A program made the position numbers and the translations under genes. The notes beneath the pieces are model-generated. The model was not told the DNA's origin. It saw only the letters and a program-made list of their open reading frames with translations, and did no database searches. A stretch of 64,000 nucleotides of DNA from Qipengyuania aquimaris (lineage in GTDB: Bacteria > Pseudomonadota > Alphaproteobacteria > Sphingomonadales > Sphingomonadaceae). Shown piece after piece: positions 50,579 to 59,134 of this stretch. The DNA is taken from NCBI RefSeq assembly GCF_009827445.1, contig NZ_WTYI01000001.1, forward strand, positions 1,750,381 through 1,814,380, in the 5' to 3' direction. How positions within the stretch are numbered: the stretch's first letter is position 1; every line of letters starts with the position of its first letter.

Positions 50579-52783
50579 TTACTGCTGAGGCCTGTCGCCT
50601 TGCCGGCGCGGCTCCTGCCTGCCGGTGGCCCGGTCGAGGAAGTCGTCGCCGATGGCCTGAGGTGCCCCGTCGGCACCGCGCCCGGTGGCGGGCTGTTCGC
50701 GAAGCGGGGGCCGCGTCGGGTCGGTGGGCTGCGGGCGCGGCTGGGGCTGCATCTGCGGTTGCTGCTGAGGCATGCCTTCGCCATCTACCGGGAAGGGTAG
50801 CTGCCCCTCGGGGCCCGGCTGCTGGCGGCCCGGCTCGATCAGATTGCCCTGCTCGTCGATGTAATAATAGTCGTCCGGATCACCGAAGAAGTATTCGTCA
50901 TCCTCCTCGATCTGCCAGTCGGGCAGCTTGAGGTCGGTGTCGAACTCTTCGACCGGGCGGTCCTTCACGGCATAACGCATATACGCCGAGAAGGCCTGGG
51001 CGGGTGCCCGGCCACCTTGCAGGCCGCCGACTCGCCGGTTGTCGTCCCGGCCCATCCACACGCCGGTCGTGATGCCGGAGGAGAAGCCGACGAAATAGCC
51101 GTCCTTGTTGGAACTGGTCGTGCCGGTCTTGCCCGCGACGGGCCGCCCGATCTGCGCGGCGCGACCGGTACCGGTCTGGACGGCGGCCTGAAGCAGGTCG
51201 GTAATCCCGGCCGCGACATGGTCGGGCACGAGCTGCGAGCTGCGGGCCGGCTTGTGTTCGTAGAGCGTCTCGCCATCCGCCGTCGTCACCTTGACGATAC
51301 CATAGGGTTCAACCGAGGCGCCCTTCGCCGAAATGGCCGCAAAGGAGCGCGTCATGTCGAGCAGGCGCACCTCGTTCGACCCCAGCACCATGGCGGGATA
51401 GGTGTTGATCGGCGTGGTGATGCCGAAACGGCGGGCCATGGAGGCGACCGATCCGAAACCGACCTCGTTGCCGAGCTGTGCCGCAACCGTGTTCACCGAA
51501 TAGGCGAAGGCAGTGCGCAAGTCGGTTTCGCCGATATTGCGCCCGTTGGAATTGCGCGGGCTCCAGTCGCCGATCCTTACCGGCGTATCCACCACGCGGT
51601 CGTCGGGCGTATAACCTGCTTCCAATGCTGCGAGGTAGACGAACAGCTTCCAGCTCGATCCAGGCTGGCGCAGCGCATTGGTCGCGCGATTGTAATTGGT
51701 CTCGACGTAATCGGTGCCGCCGACCAGCGCCAGGATGGCACCGTCACGGTCGAGGCTTACCAGCGCGCCCTGAGTGCCCTCGGGCACGTTCGCCTGCACT
51801 GCCGCGGTCGCGGCGCGCTGCATCCCGACATCGAGCGTAGTCCAGACTTCGATCGGCTCGAAGGTTTCCGGGAGCAGCAGGTCGAGCTGCGGCAGTGCCC
51901 AGTCGGTGAAATAGCGGACAGAGTTCTGCCCCACCTCTTCCTTCAGGTTGACGGCCGAGACGTCCACCCGCGCCTGGTCAGCCGTGATACGGCCTTGCTC
52001 GCGCATCAGGCGCAAAACCACGCTGGCACGGCCGACTGCTGCATCGACGTCTGCAGTGGGCGAATAGCGGCTTGGGGCTTTTACGAGACCGGCGATGATC
52101 GCGGCCTCGGCCACCGACAATTCGCTTGCCGGGTGGCTGAAGAATTTCCGGCTGGCGGAATCGATGCCGTAGGCGCCGCCGCCGAAATAGACCTTGTTGA
52201 GGTATAGCTCGAGGATCTGATCCTTCGAGAATTTCCATTCCAGCGCCATCGCCAGGACCGCTTCACGCAGTTTGCGGTCGATCGTGCGATTGGAATTGAG
52301 GAAGACGTTGCGGGCCAGCTGCTGCGTGATGGTCGAGGTCGCACCCAGCCGGTTCTGCCCGGTCGCCCAGACATAGACTGCACGTGTCAGGCCGTAGGGG
52401 TCGACGCCGGGATGCGAATAGAAACGCCGGTCCTCGACCGAAATCATCGCATCTTTCATCACCTGCGGAATTTCTTCGGACGACAGCCACTTGCCGTAGC
52501 TGGGCCCGAGCTCGACGATCTCCGTGCCGTCGCGTGCGCGCACGACGATCGTCTGGGCGTTCTGGGTCGCCTTCAGCTGGTAGTAGCTAGGCAGGGATCG
52601 CGCGGCGAAGCCGACGGCGATGGCGAGGAATACCTCGCCGAGGACAGCGGCGACGGCACCCCATAGGAACAGCCGCTTGGTCCAGCGCCAGAACCGGCTC
52701 GGCGGATTGCGGCCATCGGCCTCGGCACGTTTCGCCCGCTCTGCGCGCGTTGCCTTCTTGCGCCGGCTGCCTCGTTTATCCAT
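50579..52783 (-). CDS. Class A penicillin-binding protein (PBP1A family)
   Basis: The product has 734 residues. The basic N-terminus and membrane anchor (about 30-62) are followed by a GT51 transglycosylase domain (ISVEDRRFYSHPGVDPYGLTRA, TITQQLARN). The transpeptidase domain has SxxK as RQPGSSWKLF, SxN as AYSVNT and KTG as AGKTGTTSS. The last 110 residues are acidic and then Pro/Gln-rich, with no repeat unit clear enough to define. It polymerises and crosslinks peptidoglycan in the periplasm. Family members include PBP1A and PBP2D-like; I do not commit to a symbol. It is monocistronic and faces the HtrA gene across the shared terminator. Confidence 0.93.
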   Translation of the reverse strand: MDKRGSRRKKATRAERAKRAEADGRNPPSRFWRWTKRLFLWGAVAAVLGEVFLAIAVGFAARSLPSYYQLKATQNAQTIVVRARDGTEIVELGPSYGKWLSSEEIPQVMKDAMISVEDRRFYSHPGVDPYGLTRAVYVWATGQNRLGATSTITQQLARNVFLNSNRTIDRKLREAVLAMALEWKFSKDQILELYLNKVYFGGGAYGIDSASRKFFSHPASELSVAEAAIIAGLVKAPSRYSPTADVDAAVGRASVVLRLMREQGRITADQARVDVSAVNLKEEVGQNSVRYFTDWALPQLDLLLPETFEPIEVWTTLDVGMQRAATAAVQANVPEGTQGALVSLDRDGAILALVGGTDYVETNYNRATNALRQPGSSWKLFVYLAALEAGYTPDDRVVDTPVRIGDWSPRNSNGRNIGETDLRTAFAYSVNTVAAQLGNEVGFGSVASMARRFGITTPINTYPAMVLGSNEVRLLDMTRSFAAISAKGASVEPYGIVKVTTADGETLYEHKPARSSQLVPDHVAAGITDLLQAAVQTGTGRAAQIGRPVAGKTGTTSSNKDGYFVGFSSGITTGVWMGRDDNRRVGGLQGGRAPAQAFSAYMRYAVKDRPVEEFDTDLKLPDWQIEEDDEYFFGDPDDYYYIDEQGNLIEPGRQQPGPEGQLPFPVDGEGMPQQQPQMQPQPRPQPTDPTRPPLREQPATGRGADGAPQAIGDDFLDRATGRQEPRRQGDRPQQ

Positions 52784-52890
52784 CCGTCGAAAATTCCCTC
52801 ATGCGGCAAGCCGTGCCTTATAGATGCCGCAATTTTCCATGGCGACCCTCAACCCCGGCTGAACGCACGGTTCTCTGCACGAATCTACGA

Positions 52891-53289
52891 TCAGTCTTCC
52901 GGTTCGAAGTCCAGCGCTGCCGAGTTGATGCAATAGCGCAAGCCTGTTTCGCCGGGGCCGTCGGGGAATACGTGTCCAAGGTGGCCTTCGCATTTCGAAC
53001 AGACGACTTCGGTGCGAATCATGCCGTGGCTGGTATCGCGATGCTCTTCCACGGCAGTCCCGTCCGCAGGCGCCGTGAACGCCGGCCAGCCGCAGCCGCT
53101 GTCGTATTTCTCGTCGCTTTCGAACAATAGCTGTCCGCATGCCGCGCAGTGGTACTCGCCTTCCTGGGCGTTCTTGTCGTACTTGCCCGTAAAGGCGCGC
53201 TCCGTGCCCTTCTCTCTAAGGATGTGGAATTGCTCGGGTGTGAGCTCTTGGCGCCATTCGGCATCGCTCTTGATCAGCTTGTCGGTCAC
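52891..53289 (-). CDS. msrB: Peptide-methionine (R)-S-oxide reductase
   Basis: The product has 132 residues from GTG 53289, six bases after AAGGA; the frame continues upstream to 53484 but the extension has no family similarity. Two zinc CxxC pairs are visible ([10 protein letters not shown] and [14 protein letters not shown]). The catalytic Cys is in [13 protein letters not shown], and DSGCGWPAF is the substrate-binding loop. It reduces methionine R-sulfoxide, complementing MsrA at 37.7 kb. There is no signal peptide, so it is cytoplasmic. Confidence 0.94.
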   Translation of the reverse strand: MTDKLIKSDAEWRQELTPEQFHILREKGTERAFTGKYDKNAQEGEYHCAACGQLLFESDEKYDSGCGWPAFTAPADGTAVEEHRDTSHGMIRTEVVCSKCEGHLGHVFPDGPGETGLRYCINSAALDFEPED

Positions 53290-53512
53290 ATATTGTCCTT
53301 TCGCATTTCCAACCCATATAGGTGCAACAGGAGGCGGTGCACGCGGTTCCTCACTTGCGAGCGAAGGCTGTATCGCGCGGGGCCGGACGATATGCTTGAC
53401 GATTCGGACGCCCGCCGCTAAGTGCGCCGCTTTCCGGCGGGGCATCCGCCTCTTTCGACACGACCAAACAGATTTCCGCCGCAAGATTCATGCGGCCCGA
53501 CCGAGGACAGAC

Positions 53513-53773
53513 ATGGCCAACACGCCGCAAGCCAAAAAGCGCATCCGCCGCAACGAACGCCGCGCCGAAATTAACGGTGCGCGCATGAGCCGCATCCGCA
53601 ACTTCGTGAAGAAGGTCGAAACGGCCTGCGAAGCTGGCGACAAGGATGCCGCCAAGACCGCCCTCCAGGCAGCCCAGCCCGAAATGGCTCGCGGTGTTGC
53701 TCGCGGCGTTCTGCACAAGAACACGGCCTCGCGTAAGCTGAGCCGTCTTTCGAAGCGCGTCGCTGCGCTCTGA
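53513..53773 (+). CDS. rpsT: 30S ribosomal protein S20
   Basis: The product has 86 residues starting at ATG 53513 after [27 protein letters not shown] and the C-terminal [16 protein letters not shown] are the S20 signature. It binds 16S rRNA as a primary assembly protein. The order rpsT then dnaA on the same strand is common in alphaproteobacteria. A hairpin and a long leader separate the two here, so they need not be one operon. Confidence 0.97.
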   Translation: MANTPQAKKRIRRNERRAEINGARMSRIRNFVKKVETACEAGDKDAAKTALQAAQPEMARGVARGVLHKNTASRKLSRLSKRVAAL

Positions 53774-53811
53774 TTCGCGGCTCCGGCGGTGACGCCGGGC
53801 ACGAAATTGAC

Positions 53812-53844
53812 AAAGGGGTCGACGCCACAGGTGTCGGCCCCTTT
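53812..53844 (+). terminator. Hairpin after rpsT
   Basis: AAAGGGG (53812-53818) pairs with CCCCTTT (53838-53844). Inner CGAC/GTCG pairing extends the stem after one mismatch. The T-run is only part of the stem itself. It lies 38 bases after the rpsT stop. Confidence 0.6.
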
Positions 53845-54069
53845 GACATATTGGAGCTCCTCCTGCGGATTTGCGTAGGACGTCGTTAAGAGGCTTCAAT
53901 CAAAAGTGAGCGTTTCCAACGATTCGCGTTCCCGATCCGCCCACACCGACGGAAAAACAGGGGGTTGAACGGCAGCCTGCGGCCTTGCGCGAGTCAACAA
54001 GTTTATTTCAGATTTTTTGCAGTTATCCCCCTTGCGACTCATCCCGTCTGGGACCTATCAAATGGTTCT

Positions 54070-54096
54070 GCCTGGGGGGGACAGCCCAGGCCTTTT
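54070..54096 (+). terminator. Terminator-like stem in the dnaA leader
   Basis: GCCTGGG (54070-54076) pairs with CCCAGGC (54085-54091) around an eight-base loop, followed by CTTTT at 54092-54096. It lies 130 bases before the dnaA start and about 300 bases after rpsT. It could stop read-through from rpsT or attenuate transcription into dnaA. Confidence 0.5.
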
Positions 54097-54228
54097 ACAT
54101 CGACGGTCAAGTGGGGGGGATTCCCGTGAATCATGCGATTCCGGGCAATGGCGGAGCCGTGCCGCCCCCAAGACAAGAACAGAATATACCGACCTTGGAC
54201 GGGTCGGATACCGGGGGGTTGAATTCAC

Positions 54229-55686
54229 ATGGTCAAATCGGGTGACCTCGCCAATAAGCGGAAAGCGAAAGACGATATGGAGGATCTGGAGGCAGTAAAC
54301 CTGGCAGCCGATTGGGCTGACATCAGTCAGGGGCTGCGCAAGGATCTCGGTCATCAATTGCACAGCCAGTGGATCAAGCCGATCCAGGTCGGGAAAATCG
54401 ATGCCGAAACAGGCACGCTCGACCTTTTCCTGCCGACGGAATTCAGCGCCAACTGGGTGAAGGACCGGTTCGCCGACCGCCTCAGCTTGGCTTGGAAGAT
54501 CGCCCGCAGCGAAGTGCGCAAGGTGAACATCTCCGTTCACCCCGGCCGCCGCCAGGTCGCCGACCTGCGCCTCCATGGCAATGGCCGCCGCCCGGCCAAC
54601 GACAGCGACACATCGATGATGGCGATCGGCGCCGACACGCTCGGCGACCAGGGCTTCACCTCAAGCGTCGGCCTCGACGCATCGCTCAGCTTTGCCGCTT
54701 TCGTGACCGGCGAAGCGAACATCCTCGCTTTCAACGCCGCACAGCGCATGGCCGCGACCGAAAAGCCGCAGTTCAGCCCGCTCTACCTCAAGGCCGCGAC
54801 CGGCCAGGGCAAGACGCACCTCCTGCACGCCATCGGCCACACCTTCCTGAAGACCCACACCCGCAGCCGCATCTTCTACTGCAGCGCGGAACGCTTCATG
54901 GTGGAATTCGTCCAGGCCCTTAAGGCCAACCGGATGATCGAATTCAAGGCCCGCCTGCGCAGCTTCGACCTGCTGCTGGTGGACGATATCCAGTTCATCA
55001 TCGGCAAGGCTTCCGCTCAGGAAGAATTGCTCTACACGATCGATGCGCTGCTGAACGAAGGCAAGCGCCTGGTCTTTGCAGCCGACCGCGCACCGCAGGC
55101 GCTCGACGGTGTCGAGCCCCGCCTACTCTCGCGCCTGTCGATGGGCCTGGTGGCCGACATCCAGCCCGCCGACATCGAGCTTCGCAAGAAGATCCTGCAC
55201 TCCAAGTTGAGCAAGTTCGCGCCGCTGGCCGTGCCGGAAGACGTCATCGAGTTCCTCGCCCGCACCATCACGCGCAACGTGCGCGAGCTGGTCGGCGGCC
55301 TCAACAAGCTGATCGCCTATGCCCAGCTGACGGGCCAGGAAGTCTCGCTGCAGCTTGCCGAAGAGCAGCTGACCGATATCCTGTCGGCCAACCGCCGCCG
55401 GATCACCATCGACGAAATCCAGCGCACGGTCTGCCAGTTCTACCGGATCGACCGCTCGGAAATGAGCAGCAAGCGCCGTGCACGTGCCGTTGTGCGCCCG
55501 CGCCAGGTGGCGATGTACCTCTCGAAGGTTCTGACCCCGCGCAGCTATCCCGAAATCGGGCGCAAGTTCGGTGGCCGCGATCACTCGACGGTGATCCACG
55601 CCGTGCGTCTGATCGAAGACCTGCGCGAACGCGATGCCGACATGGACGGCGACGTTCGCAGCCTGCTCAGACAACTGGAAAGCTGA
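54229..55686 (+). CDS. dnaA: Chromosomal replication initiator DnaA
   Basis: The product has 485 residues from ATG 54229. A later ATG at 54277 (MEDLEAVNLAAD) is a plausible alternative start. Domain I is at about 25-100, a linker follows, then the AAA+ domain with KAATGQGKTHLLHAIGH (residues 188-204), LLLVDDIQFI (Walker B) and PRLLSRLSMGLVADI. The C-terminal DNA-binding domain carries the signature GGRDHSTVIHA. The Walker A motif reads AATGQGKT where most DnaA proteins have GGVGLGKT, so the first glycine is replaced. It binds DnaA boxes and melts the origin. No dnaN or recF follows. Confidence 0.96.
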   Translation: MVKSGDLANKRKAKDDMEDLEAVNLAADWADISQGLRKDLGHQLHSQWIKPIQVGKIDAETGTLDLFLPTEFSANWVKDRFADRLSLAWKIARSEVRKVNISVHPGRRQVADLRLHGNGRRPANDSDTSMMAIGADTLGDQGFTSSVGLDASLSFAAFVTGEANILAFNAAQRMAATEKPQFSPLYLKAATGQGKTHLLHAIGHTFLKTHTRSRIFYCSAERFMVEFVQALKANRMIEFKARLRSFDLLLVDDIQFIIGKASAQEELLYTIDALLNEGKRLVFAADRAPQALDGVEPRLLSRLSMGLVADIQPADIELRKKILHSKLSKFAPLAVPEDVIEFLARTITRNVRELVGGLNKLIAYAQLTGQEVSLQLAEEQLTDILSANRRRITIDEIQRTVCQFYRIDRSEMSSKRRARAVVRPRQVAMYLSKVLTPRSYPEIGRKFGGRDHSTVIHAVRLIEDLRERDADMDGDVRSLLRQLES

Positions 55687-55737
55687 CGGCGGGACACCGC
55701 CGCGGCCCTTCGGATCGCTCCACAACCAGCATACCGC

Positions 55738-55769
55738 TTGTCGACACCCTGTTCACAGGGTTGTCGACA
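55738..55769. repeat. Paired TTGTCGACA repeats flanking an inverted repeat after dnaA
   Basis: The nonamer TTGTCGACA occurs at 55738-55746 and 55761-55769. Between them CCCTG (55747-55751) and CAGGG (55756-55760) are inverted around TTCA. Because TGTCGACA is itself palindromic, the whole block also folds as a 13-pair hairpin with one bulged T. No U-tract follows. It lies between dnaA and the DUF983 gene. Confidence 0.6.
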
Positions 55770-55798
55770 GCGCGCGTCTTAGGGGGCAAAGGCTCCGC

Positions 55799-56230
55799 AT
55801 GCCCCTCGACGATCCATCGACCAAGCGCCCCGACCTGCCAGCCACGATCTGGGAAACCCTGCTCCGCGGAGCGCGCTGCCGCTGCCCGCGATGCGGCGAA
55901 GGAAGGATATTCCGTCGCTGGCTGAAGCCGGTCGACAACTGCCTGTCATGCCAGCTGGATATCTCGGGCCAGCGCGCGGACGATTTTCCCGCTTACATCG
56001 CAATCTTCGTCACCGGCCACCTCCTCGCACCCGTTATCATTGCGCTCGGTTCGAGCGAGACCCTTTCTGCATGGGTCGTGCTGGCCATCATCATCCCCCT
56101 GGCGGTCGCAATGATGTTGCTGATGCTCCAGCCCTCCAAGGGCGCCGTAATCGGCCTGCAATGGTGGAACGGGATGCATGGGTTCCGCAAGGAACGCTTG
56201 CCTGAAATCGACGAGGACACGACACCGTGA
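55799..56230 (+). CDS. DUF983 membrane protein
   Basis: The product has 143 residues from ATG 55799; the frame extends into dnaA upstream without similarity. An N-terminal zinc-ribbon-like motif (CRCPRCGEGRIFRRWLKPVDNCLSC, broken here after RCG) is followed by FPAYIAIFVTGHLLAPVIIAL and a second helix pair (VVLAIIIPLAVAMMLLMLQPSKG). This is the DUF983 layout: two CxxC pairs and two transmembrane helices. Function is unknown; homologues often sit near cytochrome oxidase genes, which is not the case here. It overlaps the ThiF-like gene by four bases. Confidence 0.87.
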   Translation: MPLDDPSTKRPDLPATIWETLLRGARCRCPRCGEGRIFRRWLKPVDNCLSCQLDISGQRADDFPAYIAIFVTGHLLAPVIIALGSSETLSAWVVLAIIIPLAVAMMLLMLQPSKGAVIGLQWWNGMHGFRKERLPEIDEDTTP

Positions 56231-56991
56231 CCCTCGACGAACAGCGCCTCGATCGCTTCGCCCGCCACATCGTACTGCCCGAGATCGGCGGCGCGGGACA
56301 GGTCGCGCTGGCGGACAAGCATCTCGTCCTGGTCGGCCTCGGCGGGATCGGCTCTCCCGCACTGCAGTATCTCGCCGCCGCCGGGATCGGCCGGCTGACA
56401 CTGGTCGACGACGACAAGGTCGATGCAAGCAATCTGCAACGCCAGACGCTCTATAACGAGCGTGATATCGGCTACGGGAAAGCGACCTGCGCCAAGCGCT
56501 GGGTGAAGCTGTTCGACCCCGCGCTCGAGGTCGAAATCAGCGACCGCCGTATTGACGCTGAGCGGGCCGCAACGCTGGTCCAAGGCGCGGACCTCGTGCT
56601 CGACGGCACCGACAATTTCGCCACCCGCCTCGCCGTCTCGGATGCCTGCGTGAAGGCGGGCGTGCCGCTGCTGTCTGCCGCAGTGGGACGCTTCCAGGGT
56701 CAGGTGGGGGCCTTCGCGGGGCACTTGCCCGACGAGGCCTGCTATCGCTGCTTCGTCGGCGATGCCTTCGATGCCGACGATTGCGACACCTGTGCCGAGG
56801 ACGGCATGCTCGGCGCCATGGCCGGCTGGGTCGCCACTTTCGCCGCACTCCACGCCATCCGCGTGCTGCTCGATGGGTCAAGCGCCTACGGCGACCCGCA
56901 ATGGAGCCGGGTCAACCTCCTCGACGGGATGAAACCCGGCATGCGGCAGTTCACGATTGCCAAGGACCCGGAATGCAAGGGGTGTGGCTGA
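56227..56991 (+). CDS. ThiF/MoeB/HesA-family adenylyltransferase
   Basis: The product has 254 residues from GTG 56227. FARHIVLPEIGGAGQVAL, the ATP-binding LVGLGGIGSPALQYLAAAG and DDDKVDASNLQRQTLY are the E1-like signature. Two zinc CxxC pairs are seen (CYRCFVG and CKGCG at the end). It adenylates the C-terminus of a ubiquitin-fold sulfur carrier such as MoaD or ThiS. MoeB is the most likely role given two molybdenum hydroxylases in the window, but moaD and thiS are not adjacent, so ThiF is not excluded. Confidence 0.88.
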   Translation: MTLDEQRLDRFARHIVLPEIGGAGQVALADKHLVLVGLGGIGSPALQYLAAAGIGRLTLVDDDKVDASNLQRQTLYNERDIGYGKATCAKRWVKLFDPALEVEISDRRIDAERAATLVQGADLVLDGTDNFATRLAVSDACVKAGVPLLSAAVGRFQGQVGAFAGHLPDEACYRCFVGDAFDADDCDTCAEDGMLGAMAGWVATFAALHAIRVLLDGSSAYGDPQWSRVNLLDGMKPGMRQFTIAKDPECKGCG

Positions 56992-57066
56992 TAACTTGAG
57001 TTTCTGACGACCACTGTCATAATCCCTGCGGGACTGGCGTGCTGGGGTCGTCGGAGGAATCAAGTA

Positions 57067-58401
57067 ATGTTCAAGACGATGGTTTACGCGGTCGTGGTCG
57101 GTTGGTTCGCGGCTTGGAGTTGTATTGCTCAGGCGCAAACAACTGTCATCAGCGGGGCGATTACAATTGATCCGGTCGCAGGCGAAAGCCCCGGCCCTGT
57201 CGACATTGTCATCACGAATGGACTGATTAGCAGCATCACGCCGCAGGGTACGGTCGAGTTTCCCGGCGAGGCAACTATCGTCGATGCGGATGGTCTTTTC
57301 GCTATTCCAGGCCTGATCGATGTCCACACGCACATGTCGATGGCGCTTGGATCAGACGAGGTGAGCGACCCCAGCGAAGACTTTCTCGGGCAGATGTCGC
57401 GTTATGGAGTAACCACGGCATTGAATACGGCATGGTCGATTGAGCAGATCAAGGGGTTTCGCGATGGTATCCCGCATCGAAGTACACCTCTGACCGAATT
57501 GCTCGTTGTTGGACAGTCGATAGGTCATCCCGATGGGTGGGGAGGCAAGATGCCCATTGCGGGCTTGGGCCCCGCATCCCCGGCAGAAGCGCGCAGAATG
57601 GTCGCCCAGCAGGCCGACTTCGGTGTCGATATGATCAAGATTGTTTACGATGACATGACCGCGTTCGGAATGAACCCTCCCCTTCCCCAACTGCCCCGGC
57701 AGATCCTCTCCGCAGCAATCGACGAAGCCCACGCGCATGGCCTGAAAGCGATTGTCCACGCGCCGGAACTCGAAGACGCCCGGGCCGCATTGGAGGAAGG
57801 GGCCGACGCGCTGATCCACGGCATTATCGACGAGCCAGTCGATGTCGAATTTCTGGATCTGATGCGCTCGAGTGGCGCATTCTACTCACCGACGCACGTC
57901 TTGTACGAGCGCGGCGCCAATGGCGCGGCGATCAGCCATCGCTACGAGGCGCTTGATCGGCGCGGCGTAATCGATCCTCAGGTCTTCAAAGGAATGTTTG
58001 AGGCGAAACGGCGACATGATGTCACTGGTCCGAACATCTATAATTTGCGCTCGAACCTCATCGCCATCCATCGAGCGGGCATCCCCGTTGCGCTGGGCAC
58101 CGATACGGGCGTGGTAGGCGTATTTCCCGGACTCGCCTCGCAGATGGAATTGGTGCTTTACGTCGAGTCGGTCATGACCCCATTGGAGGCTTTGCGTTCG
58201 GCAACCGTCATTCCGGCCACACTGCTCGGGGCCGATAAAAGGTTAGGAAGGCTCGCCGCGGGCTACGAAGCGGACCTTGTGCTTCTGCGTTCCAACCTGC
58301 TCCAAGATATCCGGGCAATCGCCGACATCCGTGCGGTCATAATCGACGGTGTTGTTGTGCAAATGGACGAAGCCATTCCGGGCTGCGCCCCGCAACGTTA
58401 G
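57067..58401 (+). CDS. Exported amidohydrolase family protein
   Basis: The product has 444 residues. A signal peptide is likely (MFKTMVYAVVVGWFAAWSCIAQAQ). The metal site follows the amidohydrolase order: HxH in PGLIDVHTHMSM, a candidate carboxylated Lys in DMIKIVYDD, His in AIVHAPELED and ALIHGIID, and Asp in ALGTDTGVVG. The group includes imidazolonepropionase- and prolidase-like enzymes acting on cyclic amides or peptides; the substrate is unknown. Base composition is less GC-rich than its neighbours, and it stands alone between the ThiF-like gene and the convergent sirtuin gene, so it may be acquired. Confidence 0.85.
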   Translation: MFKTMVYAVVVGWFAAWSCIAQAQTTVISGAITIDPVAGESPGPVDIVITNGLISSITPQGTVEFPGEATIVDADGLFAIPGLIDVHTHMSMALGSDEVSDPSEDFLGQMSRYGVTTALNTAWSIEQIKGFRDGIPHRSTPLTELLVVGQSIGHPDGWGGKMPIAGLGPASPAEARRMVAQQADFGVDMIKIVYDDMTAFGMNPPLPQLPRQILSAAIDEAHAHGLKAIVHAPELEDARAALEEGADALIHGIIDEPVDVEFLDLMRSSGAFYSPTHVLYERGANGAAISHRYEALDRRGVIDPQVFKGMFEAKRRHDVTGPNIYNLRSNLIAIHRAGIPVALGTDTGVVGVFPGLASQMELVLYVESVMTPLEALRSATVIPATLLGADKRLGRLAAGYEADLVLLRSNLLQDIRAIADIRAVIIDGVVVQMDEAIPGCAPQR

Positions 58402-59099
58402 GAGCGCAATACCTCGTCGACCCATGCGGGGACCAGTTCACCTGCCCTTCCCTGCTGCGATTCGTCGAACCAGTAGGATCCCTCGCCGCGCTCCAGATTG
58501 AGCTCCAGCGTGCGCGCGCCATACTCCCGCGCATCGCGCACGAAGCCTGCCGCCGGATATACCGCGCCCGAGGTGCCGATGCTCACGAACAGGTCCGCGC
58601 GGCGCAGGGCAGCATAGATGCGGTCCATCTGGTAAGGCATCTCGCCGAACCAGACGACATCGGGCCTGAGCGAGCGCGCCTCGCAACTGGGGCATTCCGG
58701 GCGTTCGATCAGCGGACCGGTCCAGCGATGGCGACGCTCGCAGATCGGGCACAGCGCGCTGAGTAATTCACCGTGCATATGAACCACGCGGCTTGCCCCG
58801 GCGCGCTCGTGCAAATCGTCGACATTCTGAGTGACGATCAGCAACCCGCCTTCCCATTCCCGGTCGAGCCGCGCCAGCGCCTCGTGCGCGGGATTGGGAG
58901 ATACCTTCTGCACTGCCTCCCGCCGCGCATCGTAGAAGCGCTGAACCAGCGCCGGATCACGCTCGTAGCCCTGCGGCGTTGCCACATCTTCGACCCGGTG
59001 CTTCTCCCACAAACCGCCTGCGTCGCGGAAGGTGTCGATCCCGCTTTCGGCGGAAATGCCGGCCCCGGTCAGGACGACAATGTTGCGTAGCTCGGCCAT
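58398..59099 (-). CDS. cobB: NAD-dependent protein deacylase, CobB/SIRT5 type
   Basis: The product has 233 residues from ATG 59099; ATG 59108 and an upstream start at 59141 are alternatives. VLTGAGISAESGIDTFRDAGGLWEKH and TQNVDDLHERAG bind NAD, His in VVHMHGEL is catalytic, and zinc is held by CPICERR and CPSCEAR. RFYDARREAV contains the Tyr-x-x-Arg pair that recognises succinyl and malonyl lysine in SIRT5-like sirtuins. Its 5' end is divergent from dapB, only 35 bases apart, so promoter elements for both genes must overlap. Confidence 0.92.
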   Translation of the reverse strand: MAELRNIVVLTGAGISAESGIDTFRDAGGLWEKHRVEDVATPQGYERDPALVQRFYDARREAVQKVSPNPAHEALARLDREWEGGLLIVTQNVDDLHERAGASRVVHMHGELLSALCPICERRHRWTGPLIERPECPSCEARSLRPDVVWFGEMPYQMDRIYAALRRADLFVSIGTSGAVYPAAGFVRDAREYGARTLELNLERGEGSYWFDESQQGRAGELVPAWVDEVLRS

Positions 59100-59134
59100 A
59101 GGTTCCATGAACCACACAAGTGCAAGGAGGGGCA

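Larger units (their letters stand above)
53774..54228. other. 455-base region between rpsT and dnaA
   Basis: No convincing coding frame is present. It holds a hairpin shortly after rpsT, an A+T-rich stretch at about 53998-54030 that is the likeliest promoter zone for dnaA, a single weak DnaA-box-like octamer TTATCCCC at 54023-54030, and a terminator-like stem at 54070-54096. Further GC-rich dyads follow toward the dnaA start. I see no cluster of DnaA boxes, so this is not supported as the replication origin. Confidence 0.5.

Noticed and set aside
53774-54228. Replication origin upstream of dnaA
   Set aside because: Only one weak DnaA-box-like octamer was found and no cluster or A+T-rich unwinding element beyond a short stretch. 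In related alphaproteobacteria the origin is often not at dnaA.
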